Source: Pseudomonadota bacterium (lineage in GTDB: Bacteria; Pseudomonadota; Alphaproteobacteria; Rhizobiales; Hyphomicrobiaceae). From it: a DNA stretch of 31,061 nucleotides. Location of the stretch: NCBI GenBank assembly GCA_023412805.1, contig JAEZRM010000146.1, positions 1 to 31,061 on the forward strand, in the 5' to 3' direction. The position numbers were made by a program, and so were the translations under genes. The notes beneath the pieces are model-generated. The model was not told where the DNA came from and ran no database searches. It saw only the letters and a list, made by a program, of their open reading frames with translations. This document shows positions 8,500-17,195 of this stretch, in pieces. Within the stretch, counting starts at the first letter, position 1; each line of letters starts with the position of its first letter.

Positions 8500-9150
8500 G
8501 TGGCCGACCTCAAGGCCGGCGTGTCCACCCGGATGGTCTACTACGCATTCGATCTCCTTCATCTCAACGGTATCGACCTTCGCGGCGCGGCGCTCATCGA
8601 CCGCAAGGCCGTGCTGGCGCGGTTGCTCAGAGGCCGCAAGCGCGCCGCCGTGCGCTTCAGCGAGCACATTCCTGCCGATGGCAAAGCCATGATGGAGAGA
8701 GCTTGCGAGCTCGGTCTCGAAGGGATCATCTCGAAGCGCGCCGACAAGCCATATCGATCGGGGCGGACGGGCGACTGGATCAAGGTCACCTGCCATCTGA
8801 TCGACGAGTTTGTCATTGGCGGCTATCTCGATTCCACGGCACAGAAAAAGGCCGTTGGCGCGCTCGCGCTCGGCCGATACGTGCGAGGACGCCTCAAGTA
8901 CGTCGGGCGGGTCGGGACCGGCTTCAGCCGAGAGACGGCCGCCGAGCTGTGGCAGGCGGCTCAACGCCTGCGCAGGGCGACCTCACCATTTGCAGACAAG
9001 CTCGACGCAATGCAGCGCCGCGACGTCATCTGGCTTCAGCCCGAACTCGTCGCGCAGGTGGAATATCGCGCTCTGACGGGCGACGGTTTACTACGACACG
9101 CGTCCTTCAAGGGCCTCCGTGAGGATAAGCCTGCGGCCGATGTGACATGA
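8500..9150 (+). pseudogene. ligD: LigD 3'-terminal fragment (ATP-dependent DNA ligase domain)
   Basis: 216 codons corresponding to the back half of a LigD ligase domain: VYYAFDLLHLNGIDLRGAAL, EGIISKRADKPYRSGRTGDW (motif IV region), IKVTCHLIDEFVIGGY (motif V) and the OB-fold to LTGDGLLRHASFKGLREDKP. The nucleotidyl-lysine motif and the nuclease and polymerase domains of full LigD are missing, so it cannot self-adenylate. The GTG at 8500 is only where the frame opens. It is fused directly to the truncated SDR pseudogene, implying a deletion that joined two genes. Its frame is uninterrupted, so the event may be fairly recent or the peptide retained by chance. Confidence 0.82.
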
Positions 9151-9233
9151 GGCCGGCAGGTTCGCCCGTTTGTCGGCGACGGCAACCTTCGTAGTATTGC
9201 GCAGCAGAAATTAACGGACATCGGAGGTAAGGG

Positions 9234-9635
9234 ATGACGACGCCAACGCTGGTAGGAACCTGGGCGCTGGTGCGCGGAACCTGCACAGCCGCCGACGGCA
9301 CGCCACGGCCGGCGCCGTACGGGCCGATGGGCATGGGACGGGTGTCATTCTCCGCCGACGGGCAGATGGTGGCTGTGGTCTGCGACTGCCGACCGGAGCT
9401 GCCTGCGGATACGGAACGCGAGTACAACTCGTACTGCGGCACGTACACGTTCGATGGGCGGCGTCTGGTGACGAAGGTGTTCGCCAACTCCGATCCAAGC
9501 CGACTGAGCGCTGATCAAGTGCGCGATATCCGTTTCGAAGGTCCATACCTTGTCATGCGCCCGCCGGCCCGAGCCGTGCCCGGCAAACCCGCAGAGCAGC
9601 GCGAAGTCTGGTGGGAGAAGATTGCTGACGTGTAG
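9234..9635 (+). CDS. lipocalin-like domain protein
   Basis: A 133-residue protein starting MTTPTLVGTWALVRGTCTAA with later blocks YGPMGMGRVSFSADGQMVAV, EYNSYCGTYTFDGRRLVTKV and REVWWEKI. This is the pattern of the bacterial lipocalin-like family (GTW near the N-terminus, G-x-M/I beta strands), usually a small beta-barrel of unknown ligand. No signal peptide is evident, so it is probably cytoplasmic. GGAGGTAAGG lies 3-7 nt before the ATG, a strong site. It stands alone between the ligD fragment and the repeated ORF. Confidence 0.72.
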   Translation: MTTPTLVGTWALVRGTCTAADGTPRPAPYGPMGMGRVSFSADGQMVAVVCDCRPELPADTEREYNSYCGTYTFDGRRLVTKVFANSDPSRLSADQVRDIRFEGPYLVMRPPARAVPGKPAEQREVWWEKIADV

Positions 9636-9674
9636 CGAGGGACGCAACGCAGCAGGTCAGGGGCAGATCTCGGC

Positions 9675-9923
9675 TTGGCGGGAAAAATCCAGACTATTCA
9701 AGCAATCCTGGCGGAGAGGATGGGAGAAAGTTCGAACCCTCTCTACGATACACTAGCCGATTGGGAGGCCCAACTTAGGCACGCAAACGCGTCCTTCGAG
9801 GAGCCTTGCCGCAACGGATCCGCGGAGCCAAATGGCAGTTGCCTTGATGAGTTCCATGCGGCGGCGCGGGGAGAACCGTCCATTCTGGGGGCCGACGCAG
9901 TCGAAGACCGACGTTCGAAATAG
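9675..9923 (+). CDS. short ORF containing a repeated segment, doubtful
   Basis: An 82-codon frame (TTG start at 9675; ATG at 9720 gives about 67). It contains MGESSNPLYDTLADWEAQ and SFEEPC, which recur at 26240-26326. No family is recognised. The segment from 9709 to 9810 matches the second copy with 11 mismatches; only four of these are silent in this frame, so coding selection is weakly supported at best. There is no well-spaced ribosome binding site. It could be a real small protein or a remnant carried by a dispersed repeat. Confidence 0.35.
   Translation: MAGKIQTIQAILAERMGESSNPLYDTLADWEAQLRHANASFEEPCRNGSAEPNGSCLDEFHAAARGEPSILGADAVEDRRSK
9709..9810 (+). repeat. dispersed direct repeat, copy 1
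   Basis: 102 bases alignable without gaps to 26225-26326 with 11 mismatches counted by eye. It begins TGGCGGAGAGGATGGGA, which is the complement of a tRNA-Ser-like 3' end (CCTCTCCGCCA) and is followed by TTCGAACCCTC. Weaker similarity continues past the end (CCAAATGGC/CCGAATGGC). Confidence 0.75.
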
Positions 9924-9976
9924 TGTAAGAGGCGAAAACTGACCATCTCTGCAACTGGCGCGGGTGGAGGCCTGTG

Positions 9977-10237
9977 CTAGTTCAACGCCAGGGTCCAGTT
10001 CGTACCATCGGGGAATGCCGGCGGGACCGCGCCGAATCCCACGACTAGGGTATCCGTGTCGTCGCCGGTCTCGGGATCGACCACCCGCTCGATGATGGCT
10101 ACACCGGGAGCGCGCGCGGCCCAGTGCTGCGCCAGCATTTTCGCCTTCGCGACGGCATCGACAACGATCGCCTGCCTTGGCCCGATGTTGCTGCCGATGC
10201 GCTCGAACGGCACGACGACGTAAGCGCGGTTTGTCAT
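9977..10237 (-). CDS. conserved small protein downstream of groEL
   Basis: An 86-residue protein beginning MTNRAYVVVPFERIGSNIGP and ending PPAFPDGTNWTLALN. I do not recognise a named domain; the alternating hydrophobic pattern and the AKMLAQHWAARAPGVAIIE helix suggest a small alpha/beta protein. It lies on the same strand as groEL, separated from it by a perfect 12-bp hairpin at 10269-10296, so it is expressed by read-through or from its own promoter. The ribosome binding site is weak (GGA about 11 nt upstream). Confidence 0.6.
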   Translation of the reverse strand: MTNRAYVVVPFERIGSNIGPRQAIVVDAVAKAKMLAQHWAARAPGVAIIERVVDPETGDDTDTLVVGFGAVPPAFPDGTNWTLALN

Positions 10238-10260
10238 GTCAGGGAGTCCAAGTGTCCAGA

Positions 10261-10301
10261 ACTCAATTGGGAACCGCGACGAAGGTCGCGGTTCCCTGAG
10301 T
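10261..10301 (-). terminator. hairpin terminator after groEL
   Basis: Perfect 12-bp inverted repeat GGGAACCGCGAC (10269-10280)/GTCGCGGTTCCC (10285-10296) with a 4-nt loop. An outer ACTCA/TGAGT pair can extend it. It lies 12 nt beyond the groEL stop. There is no strong T-run, so it may also act as a 3'-end stabiliser. Confidence 0.65.
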
Positions 10302-10308
10302 GAGGGCT

Positions 10309-11934
<1,626 letters not shown>

Positions 11935-12067
11935 GGTTGTGCGTCTCCGAAAGTGAGCGAGCCGCGCCGCAGAGCTGTCAGGAGGCAACAATCAACACGC
12001 TGCCTCGCAACAGCTCGCTGCAGGCGGGTCTCAAATCGTGATTGAATGGGAGTGCGGGTATCGACGA

Positions 12068-12382
12068 TCAGGCGGCGGCCTTGAGACTCCCCTTGTTCTC
12101 GAGAACGCCCATGATGTCGCTTTCCTTCATGATCAACAGCTCCTCGCCGTCGATCTTGACTTCGGTGCCGGACCATTTGCCGAACAGCACCGTGTCGCCA
12201 ACTTTCACATCCAACGGTGTCAGCCGGCCTTGCTCGTCCCGCGCTCCGGGACCTACTGCGATCACTTCGCCCTGCTGGGGCTTTTCCTTCGCCGTGTCGG
12301 GAATGATGATGCCGCCGGCCGATTTCGTCTCGGCGTCGATGCGGCGAACAACAACACGGTCATGCAGGGGGCGAAACGACAT
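12068..12382 (-). CDS. groES: co-chaperonin GroES (Hsp10)
   Basis: A 104-residue GroES, the heptameric lid of the GroEL cage. Seen: MSFRPLHDRVVVRRIDAE, the mobile-loop region TKSAGGIIIPDTAKEKPQQG, VIAVGPGARDE, and the C-terminal GEELLIMKESDIMGVLE. GGAGG sits 6 nt before the ATG. First gene of the groESL operon; the CIRCE palindrome ends 87 nt upstream. A decayed copy of its first 18 codons lies at 20568-20624 behind a CIRCE-like element. Confidence 0.97.
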   Translation of the reverse strand: MSFRPLHDRVVVRRIDAETKSAGGIIIPDTAKEKPQQGEVIAVGPGARDEQGRLTPLDVKVGDTVLFGKWSGTEVKIDGEELLIMKESDIMGVLENKGSLKAAA

Positions 12383-12469
12383 GTTTGACCTCCATAGTGT
12401 GCCCTAACCATGAGTGCGAGAGCAGGCCTCGCAAGCGCCTGCTCTCGGCAAGCGATGTAATTTGTGATT

Positions 12470-12496
12470 TTGGCACTCGCAAGAGGGGAGTGCCAA
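12470..12496 (-). promoter_or_regulatory. CIRCE element (HrcA operator)
   Basis: TTGGCACTC-N9-GAGTGCCAA, a perfect 9-bp inverted repeat with the canonical 9-nt spacer and only one change per arm from TTAGCACTC-N9-GAGTGCTAA. It is positioned upstream of groES. HrcA bound here represses groESL until heat shock. Confidence 0.92.
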
Positions 12497-12501
12497 ATTT
12501 T

Positions 12502-12852
12502 TCATGCAGATATTTCAGCGGGATAGATCCTCTCCTTGCCCGGACTCCGTCGGCAGCGCTGCCGTCTGGACGCGGCCTGCCGGTCCAGTTGAGCGAGCGC
12601 ATCCATGATCTCGTCGAAGGTGACAGGACGGCGCGCAAAGGGCGCGTGGCGCAGCGCCGGTAGCGACTCGACCGCGCAGGCATCCGAGGCCCACGACGAG
12701 AGGACGGCGCGCTGCTCATCAGGTGTGAGTTGAGCATCGGCAAGCACCTCCTTCGGGTGATCGTAGAAGCGATCAGGGTGGAGAAGGCGCGTGAGCTCCG
12801 GATCCAGGCTCGCGATCGAATGCGGGGTGAATGAAACCTTGTTGAATGTCAT
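12502..12852 (-). CDS. conserved small protein upstream of groESL
   Basis: A 116-residue protein with the block HPKEVLADAQLTPDEQRAVL, SSWASDACAVESLPALRHAP and VTFDEIMDALAQLDR. I recall this pattern from unnamed small Hyphomicrobiales proteins; no function is known to me. The predicted structure is helical and it is soluble. The tail after LDRQAAS is basic and may be poorly conserved. GGGAG lies 8 nt before ATG 12852. It ends 6 nt before the CIRCE element, so it reads toward groESL but is probably a separate unit. Confidence 0.7.
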   Translation of the reverse strand: MTFNKVSFTPHSIASLDPELTRLLHPDRFYDHPKEVLADAQLTPDEQRAVLSSWASDACAVESLPALRHAPFARRPVTFDEIMDALAQLDRQAASRRQRCRRSPGKERIYPAEISA

Positions 12853-12902
12853 CGGTGATCTCCCTTGATCCTCCTTTCATGCCGGAAGGCAGTGCAAAGC
12901 CT

Positions 12903-13094
12903 GCTGGTTGAGCAATCTTGTGCTGAGCCAGCACCCTTCAAGGGGCGCCGCCCGCGAGCTCACGCAAATTTTTCTGCTTGGAGCCCCTTGAAGCCGCAAA
13001 AGCCGCGACCTACGTCGTCGGGCGAGCAGCCCCCCAAAACGGGTGCTCACATCACAACACCCCCGTGGTTGTCGCTTCGCAAAGGAGGATAGCT
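12903..13094 (+). promoter_or_regulatory. ROSE-like RNA thermometer in the hsp20 leader
   Basis: The leader of the hsp20 at 13095 folds by eye into consecutive hairpins. GCTGGTT 12903-12909 pairs with AGCCAGC 12926-12932. TTCAAGGGGC 12937-12946 pairs with GCCCCTTGAA 12983-12992. GAGCA 13024-13028 pairs with TGCTC 13044-13048. Last comes the ROSE hallmark TCGCT (13072-13076), able to pair with AGGA of the Shine-Dalgarno (13083-13086) leaving one G unpaired. In rhizobia this structure melts on heating and releases hsp20 translation. Confidence 0.75.
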
Positions 13095-13556
13095 ATGGCG
13101 ACACTCGATTTCACACCTCTCTACCGCACGACGGTTGGCTTCGATCGCGTGCCCTCGTTGCTCTCTCACGCCCTGCAGCGCGAAGAGAGCACCTACCCGC
13201 CCTACAACATCGAGAAATGCGGTGACGATGAATACCGCATCGTGTTGGCCGTGGCCGGGTTCAGCCAGGACGATATCGAAGTTGTCTGCGAGCAGAACAC
13301 GCTCGTCGTCCGCGGTCACTTGAAGCAGAAGAACGGTCACGAATACCTGCACCGCGGTATTGCCACGCGCGACTTCGAGCGCGTGTTCGATCTCGCCGAC
13401 TATATCGAGGTGACGGGCGCCGTGATGGGTGACGGTCTCCTGGTCGTCGATCTCAATCGCGAGTTGCCGGAAGCGATGAAGCCGCGCCGGATCGAGATCG
13501 GCGCTGCGCCCCTGAAGCATATCGAGCATGGTAAGCTCGATAGGGCAGCCGCCTGA
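13095..13556 (+). CDS. small heat-shock protein Hsp20, IbpA type
   Basis: A 153-residue class-A alpha-crystallin protein, an ATP-independent holdase that keeps unfolding proteins soluble. It starts MATLDFTPLYRTTVGFDRVP with the IbpA-like YPPYNIEKCGDDEYRI block. The alpha-crystallin domain spans about residues 38-130 with GFSQDDIEVV and RGIATRDFERVFDLADYIEV, and ends with the MGDGLLVVDLNREL strand (the GxL signature as DGLLVV). AAAGGAGG lies 6 nt before ATG 13095 and is the element masked in the ROSE-like leader. First gene of the heat-shock run to 16960. Confidence 0.95.
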   Translation: MATLDFTPLYRTTVGFDRVPSLLSHALQREESTYPPYNIEKCGDDEYRIVLAVAGFSQDDIEVVCEQNTLVVRGHLKQKNGHEYLHRGIATRDFERVFDLADYIEVTGAVMGDGLLVVDLNRELPEAMKPRRIEIGAAPLKHIEHGKLDRAAA

Positions 13557-13616
13557 CGTGCCATGAAGCAATGGACGTCGACGCCGGAAGCGCAGGCTTC
13601 CGGCGGGAGCGGTGCC

Positions 13617-14039
13617 ATGTCTCGAACGGCGCACAACTCAGGCCGGGCTGGCGCGCCCAACTGTCGGAGCTTCCCCTACGGCGCGCCGCCGTGTCGCATC
13701 AGCCGTCCGGCGCGGCCGGTGACGCAAGCCGGTGGGGCGCGGCAGCGGCCCTGGGTGCTCGCGTTCGTGCCGGCAGGCAGGCGTTGGATCGAGCCGCTGA
13801 TGGGCTGGACGACGACGGGTGACCCGTTCGCGCAGATCCGCCTGTCGTTCCCTTCGCTCGCATCCGCGGTCGACTACGCCGAGCGCGAAGGCCTCGACTA
13901 CACCGTCGTCGAACCGCCGGCGCGGCAGCCTGTTCGCCGGATGGAGAACGGCACCGAAACCGCCTTCTGGTCGGATCTCGAGATGTGGCAGCCCTCGAGC
14001 CAGCAACAGAACAGCACAGAGATGGAGGTACACACATGA
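13617..14039 (+). CDS. NDUFS4-like (ETC complex I subunit) family protein
   Basis: A 140-residue protein whose second half carries the complex I 18-kDa/NDUFS4 signature: RPWVLAFVPAGRRWIEPLMG, WTTTGDPFAQIRLSFPSLAS and AVDYAEREGLDYTVVEPP. The canonical NDUFS4 subunit stabilises NADH dehydrogenase. Here the gene sits between two hsp20 genes and is probably a diverged paralogue rather than the housekeeping subunit (inference). ATG 13617 is preferred because GGGAG is 8 nt upstream; the ATG at 13563 lacks a good site. The stop overlaps the next hsp20 ATG (ATGA), indicating translational coupling. A broken relative lies at 20223-20339. Confidence 0.82.
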   Translation: MSRTAHNSGRAGAPNCRSFPYGAPPCRISRPARPVTQAGGARQRPWVLAFVPAGRRWIEPLMGWTTTGDPFAQIRLSFPSLASAVDYAEREGLDYTVVEPPARQPVRRMENGTETAFWSDLEMWQPSSQQQNSTEMEVHT

Positions 14040-14542
14040 ACATCGGATCTCTGATTCCCTGGCGGGATAACAAGCCATCGACGCCGGATATGCGCAGTGA
14101 TGCGCTTGATCCGTTCGTCTCGTTCCGGCGCGAAGTCGATCGCATGTTCGACGACTTCTTCACGGGCTTCGGCCGCAGCCTCAACACGCGGTCCAATGCC
14201 TGGCAGGGCGTCGTCCCGACAATCGACCTCTCGGAGGACGACAAGGAGATCGTCATCACGGCCGAGTTGCCGGGCCTCGACGACAAGGATTTCGAGGTCA
14301 CAGTGTCCGGCGACCTGCTTACGCTGAAGGGCGAGAAGAAGTCGGAGCATACGAAGCAGAACGGCGATGCCGCCTATACCGAGCGGCGCTTCGGATCGTT
14401 CTCCCGCTCGGTGCGCCTGCCCTTCGAGGTGAAGGACGAGCGCGTGGAAGCGACCTACGACAAGGGCGTGCTCTCCGTCCGCGTGCCGAAACCGGCCGAG
14501 ATGCAGCGACCAGCACGCCGGATCGAGGTCAAGAAGGCCTGA
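14036..14542 (+). CDS. small heat-shock protein Hsp20, class C-like
   Basis: A 168-residue Hsp20 with a longer N-terminal arm (DPFVSFRREVDRMFDDFFTG) and an alpha-crystallin domain (VPTIDLSEDDKEIVITAELP, LKGEKKSEHT, ERRFGSFSRSVRLPF, then DKGVLSVRVPKP with the GVL signature). It acts as a holdase chaperone in the cytoplasm, probably in large oligomers. The ATG overlaps the NDUFS4-like stop and has GGAGG 7 nt upstream. It is distinct in sequence from the IbpA-type gene at 13095, so the pair is not a recent tandem copy. Confidence 0.95.
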   Translation: MNIGSLIPWRDNKPSTPDMRSDALDPFVSFRREVDRMFDDFFTGFGRSLNTRSNAWQGVVPTIDLSEDDKEIVITAELPGLDDKDFEVTVSGDLLTLKGEKKSEHTKQNGDAAYTERRFGSFSRSVRLPFEVKDERVEATYDKGVLSVRVPKPAEMQRPARRIEVKKA

Positions 14543-14566
14543 CGCCGAGATCGATGGAGCTCGACT

Positions 14567-14659
14567 ATGCGTACGGCACGTCTTGACCTGCGCAAGGGGC
14601 TCGCCATGGCGGGCTTCCTGCTCAGCATGAGCTTTCTCTTCGCCGTCACCGTGATGTGA
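14567..14659 (+). CDS. 30-residue single-span membrane peptide
   Basis: ATG at 14567 with GGAG 8 nt upstream gives MRTARLDLRKGLAMAGFLLS and then MSFLFAVTVM. This is a basic N-terminus followed by one hydrophobic helix, a typical small inner-membrane peptide of N-in orientation. There is no named family. It lies 24 nt after hsp20 and 32 nt before the SPW-repeat gene on the same strand, which supports co-expression in the heat-shock run. Confidence 0.6.
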   Translation: MRTARLDLRKGLAMAGFLLSMSFLFAVTVM

Positions 14660-14691
14660 CGGCGCCATCTCAGCAATGCAAGGAGGTAGCA

Positions 14692-15060
14692 ATGACGACG
14701 TGGAATGAGAAACTCACCAACCAGTGGAAGGATGCCGGCAATCTGGTGCTCGGTATCTGGCTTGTCCTGTCGCCCTGGGCATTAGCCTACACGGGAGAAG
14801 AGACCGCGGCATTGAACGCTTACATTGTCGGCGCGATCATCGCGGTCGCGGCCTTTGCGGCGCTCATCGCCTTCCAGAAGTGGGAGGAGTGGGTCAATGC
14901 CGGGCTGGCCGCCTGGCTGATCGTCTCTCCCTTCATCCTCGGCTTCAGTGCGCTGACCACTGCGCTCTGGAACCAGATCATCGTCGGCCTACTGGTGGGC
15001 TGTCTCGCCATCTGGGCCGCGGTGGCGACATCGGACAGCGGTGTTGCCGCCAAGAGCTGA
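14692..15060 (+). CDS. SPW-repeat integral membrane protein
   Basis: A 122-residue membrane protein with four hydrophobic helices and two internal repeats: LVLGIWLVLSPWALAYTG and GLAAWLIVSPFILGFSAL. The S-P-W/F motif recurs at the same place in each, defining the SPW-repeat family, whose function is unknown. AAGGAGG lies 5 nt before ATG 14692. Membership in a heat-shock operon suggests a role in membrane stress (inference). Confidence 0.9.
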   Translation: MTTWNEKLTNQWKDAGNLVLGIWLVLSPWALAYTGEETAALNAYIVGAIIAVAAFAALIAFQKWEEWVNAGLAAWLIVSPFILGFSALTTALWNQIIVGLLVGCLAIWAAVATSDSGVAAKS

Positions 15061-15069
15061 GAAACGAGA

Positions 15070-15094
15070 AGGCGCCGCGCGCTACGCGGCGCCT
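15070..15094 (+). terminator. GC-rich hairpin between SPW-repeat gene and next ORF
   Basis: AGGCGCCGCG (15070-15079)/CGCGGCGCCT (15085-15094), a perfect 10-bp stem with a 5-nt loop just after the stop at 15060. There is no T-run, so it may be a partial terminator or processing site rather than a full stop. Confidence 0.5.
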
Positions 15095-15117
15095 CACAAC
15101 CAAAAGGGAGGCTTATC

Positions 15118-15411
15118 ATGCACACGTACGAGGCGATGCTCGAGCCGTTTGAGACGCACACACTCACAGCAATCCGCGCCGCATTCCAGGCAGGCTGGGA
15201 TGAGCTTTGCCGGCGAGAGCCGCAAGCCGATCTGTTCCTGCGCAATCGGCTTATCGGCGCCATCGCCAACCTTGCCCAAAGCGGCATCGACGATCCCGAT
15301 GAGCTGAAGCGCGGAGCGCTGCACAGGTTGAGATTAGGGACCGTTGCTGAGGCGGCTGGCGCCTACTTCGCACCCGATCTCCAGGTCGCTCAGGGAGCCG
15401 TGCAGCCATGA
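15118..15411 (+). CDS. conserved small protein, unknown
   Basis: A 97-residue mostly helical, soluble protein: FETHTLTAIRAAFQAGWDEL, FLRNRLIGAIANLAQSGIDD, then PDELKRGALHRL. No named family is recognised. GGGAGG precedes the ATG at 15118. The stop overlaps the glycosyltransferase ATG (ATGA), so the two are translationally coupled and probably function in the same response. Confidence 0.7.
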   Translation: MHTYEAMLEPFETHTLTAIRAAFQAGWDELCRREPQADLFLRNRLIGAIANLAQSGIDDPDELKRGALHRLRLGTVAEAAGAYFAPDLQVAQGAVQP

Positions 15412-16667
15412 CGCTCGCTTGTCTCCAGCGCGACGATATCGGCCCGGACAGCTATGATGCCCGGGTCGGCGTTTCGACGAACGCGCACCGGCCTTTGAAG
15501 ATCGCCCAGATCGCACCGCTGATCGAGCGCGTGCCGCCCCGACTTTATGGCGGCACCGAGAGGATCGTGTCCTATCTGACCGAGGCGCTGGTGGATCTCG
15601 GGCATGACGTCACGCTGTTCGCCAGCGGCGATTCCTCAACCTCGGCACGGCTCATCCCCTGTTGTCGGGAGGCGCTCAGGCTGGATACTGCCGTGCGTGA
15701 TCCCATTCCCTACTACATGCTGATGCTCGACAAGGTGCGCACCATGGCGCGCGCGTTCGACATCCTGCATTTTCATATCGATCAGTTCCATTTCCCGCTC
15801 TTCCGCAATATCGCGGCGCGGACGCTGACGACTCTGCACGGGCGCCAGGACATGCCCGATCTGAAGGCCTTGTACGACGGCTTCCCCGAGATGCCGCTGG
15901 TCTCGATCTCGATTGCGCAGCGTGCACCGATTGCCGGTGCCAACTTCGTCGGTCAGGTGCCGCATGGCATTCCACGCAACCTGCTGACGGCCACACCGGT
16001 CGCCCGCGGCGACTATCTCGCATTCCTCGGGCGCATCTGCCCGGAGAAGCGCGTCGACAGGGCGATCGCCATCGCGCGGCAGGTGGGGCTACCCCTGAAG
16101 ATCGCCGCCAAGGTCGACCGCGTCGACGAGGCCTACTTCCGTACTGAGATCGTGCCACTCCTCGATCAGCCGGGCATCGAGTTCATCGGCGAGATCGATG
16201 AGCGGCAGAAGAACGCCTTCCTGGGCGAGGCGCGTGCGCTGTTGTTCCCCATAGACTGGCCCGAGCCATTTGGATTGGTCATGATCGAGGCCATGGCCTG
16301 CGGCACACCGGTTCTCGCGTTCAGACGGGGATCGGCCCCCGAGGTCGTCGAGGAGGGCGTTACCGGCCACGTCGTCGAGAGCGTGGAGGAGGCCGTGTCC
16401 AGAATGGACAGTCTGCTGGCACTCGACCGCAGGCGCATTCGGCGCCGCTTCGAGGCGCGCTTCACCGCCGATCGCATGGCGCGGGACTACGCGGACATCT
16501 ACTGCCGCCTCATCGACGAGCGCTTCGCTGAGAGCGCCGGCAACTTGCATCCGATCATGGTCCATCGGGACCGGCTCAAGGCCTCGCCTGTTGGCCGAGC
16601 TGATTTTCGCGCTGGCAAGGACAGATGGCCTCTGTCGCTGAACCACGAGAGGCCAGGCTCTCCTTAG
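15408..16667 (+). CDS. GT4 family glycosyltransferase
   Basis: A 419-residue GT-B fold glycosyltransferase. The N-terminal domain has LKIAQIAPLIERVPPRLYGG followed by TERIVSYLTEALVDLGHDVT. The donor-binding C-terminal domain has the FLGRICPEKRVDRAIAIAR block and the GT4 E-x7-E signature EPFGLVMIE (E286, E294) then AMACGTPVLA. It transfers a sugar from a nucleotide or phospho donor; the acceptor is unknown, and a cell-envelope or compatible-solute role is possible. Coupled by ATGA to the preceding small gene. The extra N-terminal 30 residues before the domain are consistent with the start used. Confidence 0.9.
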   Translation: MTLACLQRDDIGPDSYDARVGVSTNAHRPLKIAQIAPLIERVPPRLYGGTERIVSYLTEALVDLGHDVTLFASGDSSTSARLIPCCREALRLDTAVRDPIPYYMLMLDKVRTMARAFDILHFHIDQFHFPLFRNIAARTLTTLHGRQDMPDLKALYDGFPEMPLVSISIAQRAPIAGANFVGQVPHGIPRNLLTATPVARGDYLAFLGRICPEKRVDRAIAIARQVGLPLKIAAKVDRVDEAYFRTEIVPLLDQPGIEFIGEIDERQKNAFLGEARALLFPIDWPEPFGLVMIEAMACGTPVLAFRRGSAPEVVEEGVTGHVVESVEEAVSRMDSLLALDRRRIRRRFEARFTADRMARDYADIYCRLIDERFAESAGNLHPIMVHRDRLKASPVGRADFRAGKDRWPLSLNHERPGSP

Positions 16668-16822
16668 CCAAGTGCAATGACCTCGGGCCCGAGATACGGC
16701 GGCACGAATGGATCGCGGTCCGGCCCATCACTGCACGATTGCGCTGGACGGAACGAGAAGGCGCAGTCCCAGATCGCGCGTATCGCTGCAGCAGCTGAGC
16801 TCCGGAGCGCCGGAGGTTTGGC

Positions 16823-16960
16823 ATGTCACCGGAAGAATTCGAGGAGCACGTAAAGACCTACCGCGCGTTCGTAAAAGGCGCCTTCGCTGTTGCTGCAGTA
16901 GCGCTGCTCGTCCTCATGCTCCTTGCTTGGACCTTCTCCGCCAGCTTCGGCATGCCCTAA
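16823..16960 (+). CDS. aa3-type cytochrome c oxidase subunit IV
   Basis: A 45-residue protein, too short for most gene finders: MSPEEFEEHVKTYRAFVKGA then one hydrophobic helix (VAAVALLVLMLLAWTF). The EHVKTYRAFVKG block before a single span is the signature of the alphaproteobacterial CoxIV family. GGAGG is 7 nt before ATG 16823. It normally accompanies the aa3 oxidase in the inner membrane; here no other cox genes are near, so it is an orphan copy in the stress run. It is followed by a hairpin terminator. Confidence 0.8.
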   Translation: MSPEEFEEHVKTYRAFVKGAFAVAAVALLVLMLLAWTFSASFGMP

Positions 16961-16977
16961 GCGACGAGCCGCGATAG

Positions 16978-17008
16978 CGCCTCATCCCTGCGCCGTCGGC
17001 ATGAGGCG
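16978..17008 (+). terminator. hairpin after coxIV
   Basis: CGCCTCAT (16978-16985) pairs with ATGAGGCG (17001-17008); the loop itself is GC-rich. It probably closes the heat-shock transcription run. From here to 17195 I see no supported gene, only a 20-codon frame at 17106 preceded by GGAGGG that I cannot distinguish from chance. Confidence 0.5.
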
Positions 17009-17195
17009 ACGGCCAGTGACCGACGGGGGGCGGTCCCAGCCCTCACCTTGAGGCCGGCTATGCGCATACCGACCTCCGGCGCGGTGGCCGCTCTTGGAGG
17101 GAACAATGCGGCGCACCGCTATCAGGGCTTCGATTGGGGGGAGACCTGAGCCCTGCTTATGTATCTAAAAGGCGATGAGCGGGTTTCAAGGGCGC

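Noticed and set aside
9709..9740. tRNA-Ser gene on the minus strand
   Set aside because: Only the CCA-end-like CCTCTCCGCCA and a TTCGAA core fit; the T-stem is interrupted and no anticodon or D arm follows, so it is at most a tRNA-like fragment.
10272..10295. EcfG promoter (GGAAC...GGTT) before the 86-residue gene
   Set aside because: Spacer is 15 nt and the match arises from the perfect terminator palindrome.
17106..17168. 20-codon ORF with a good GGAGGG site
   Set aside because: Too short, no recognisable pattern, and no support from context beyond the ribosome binding site.
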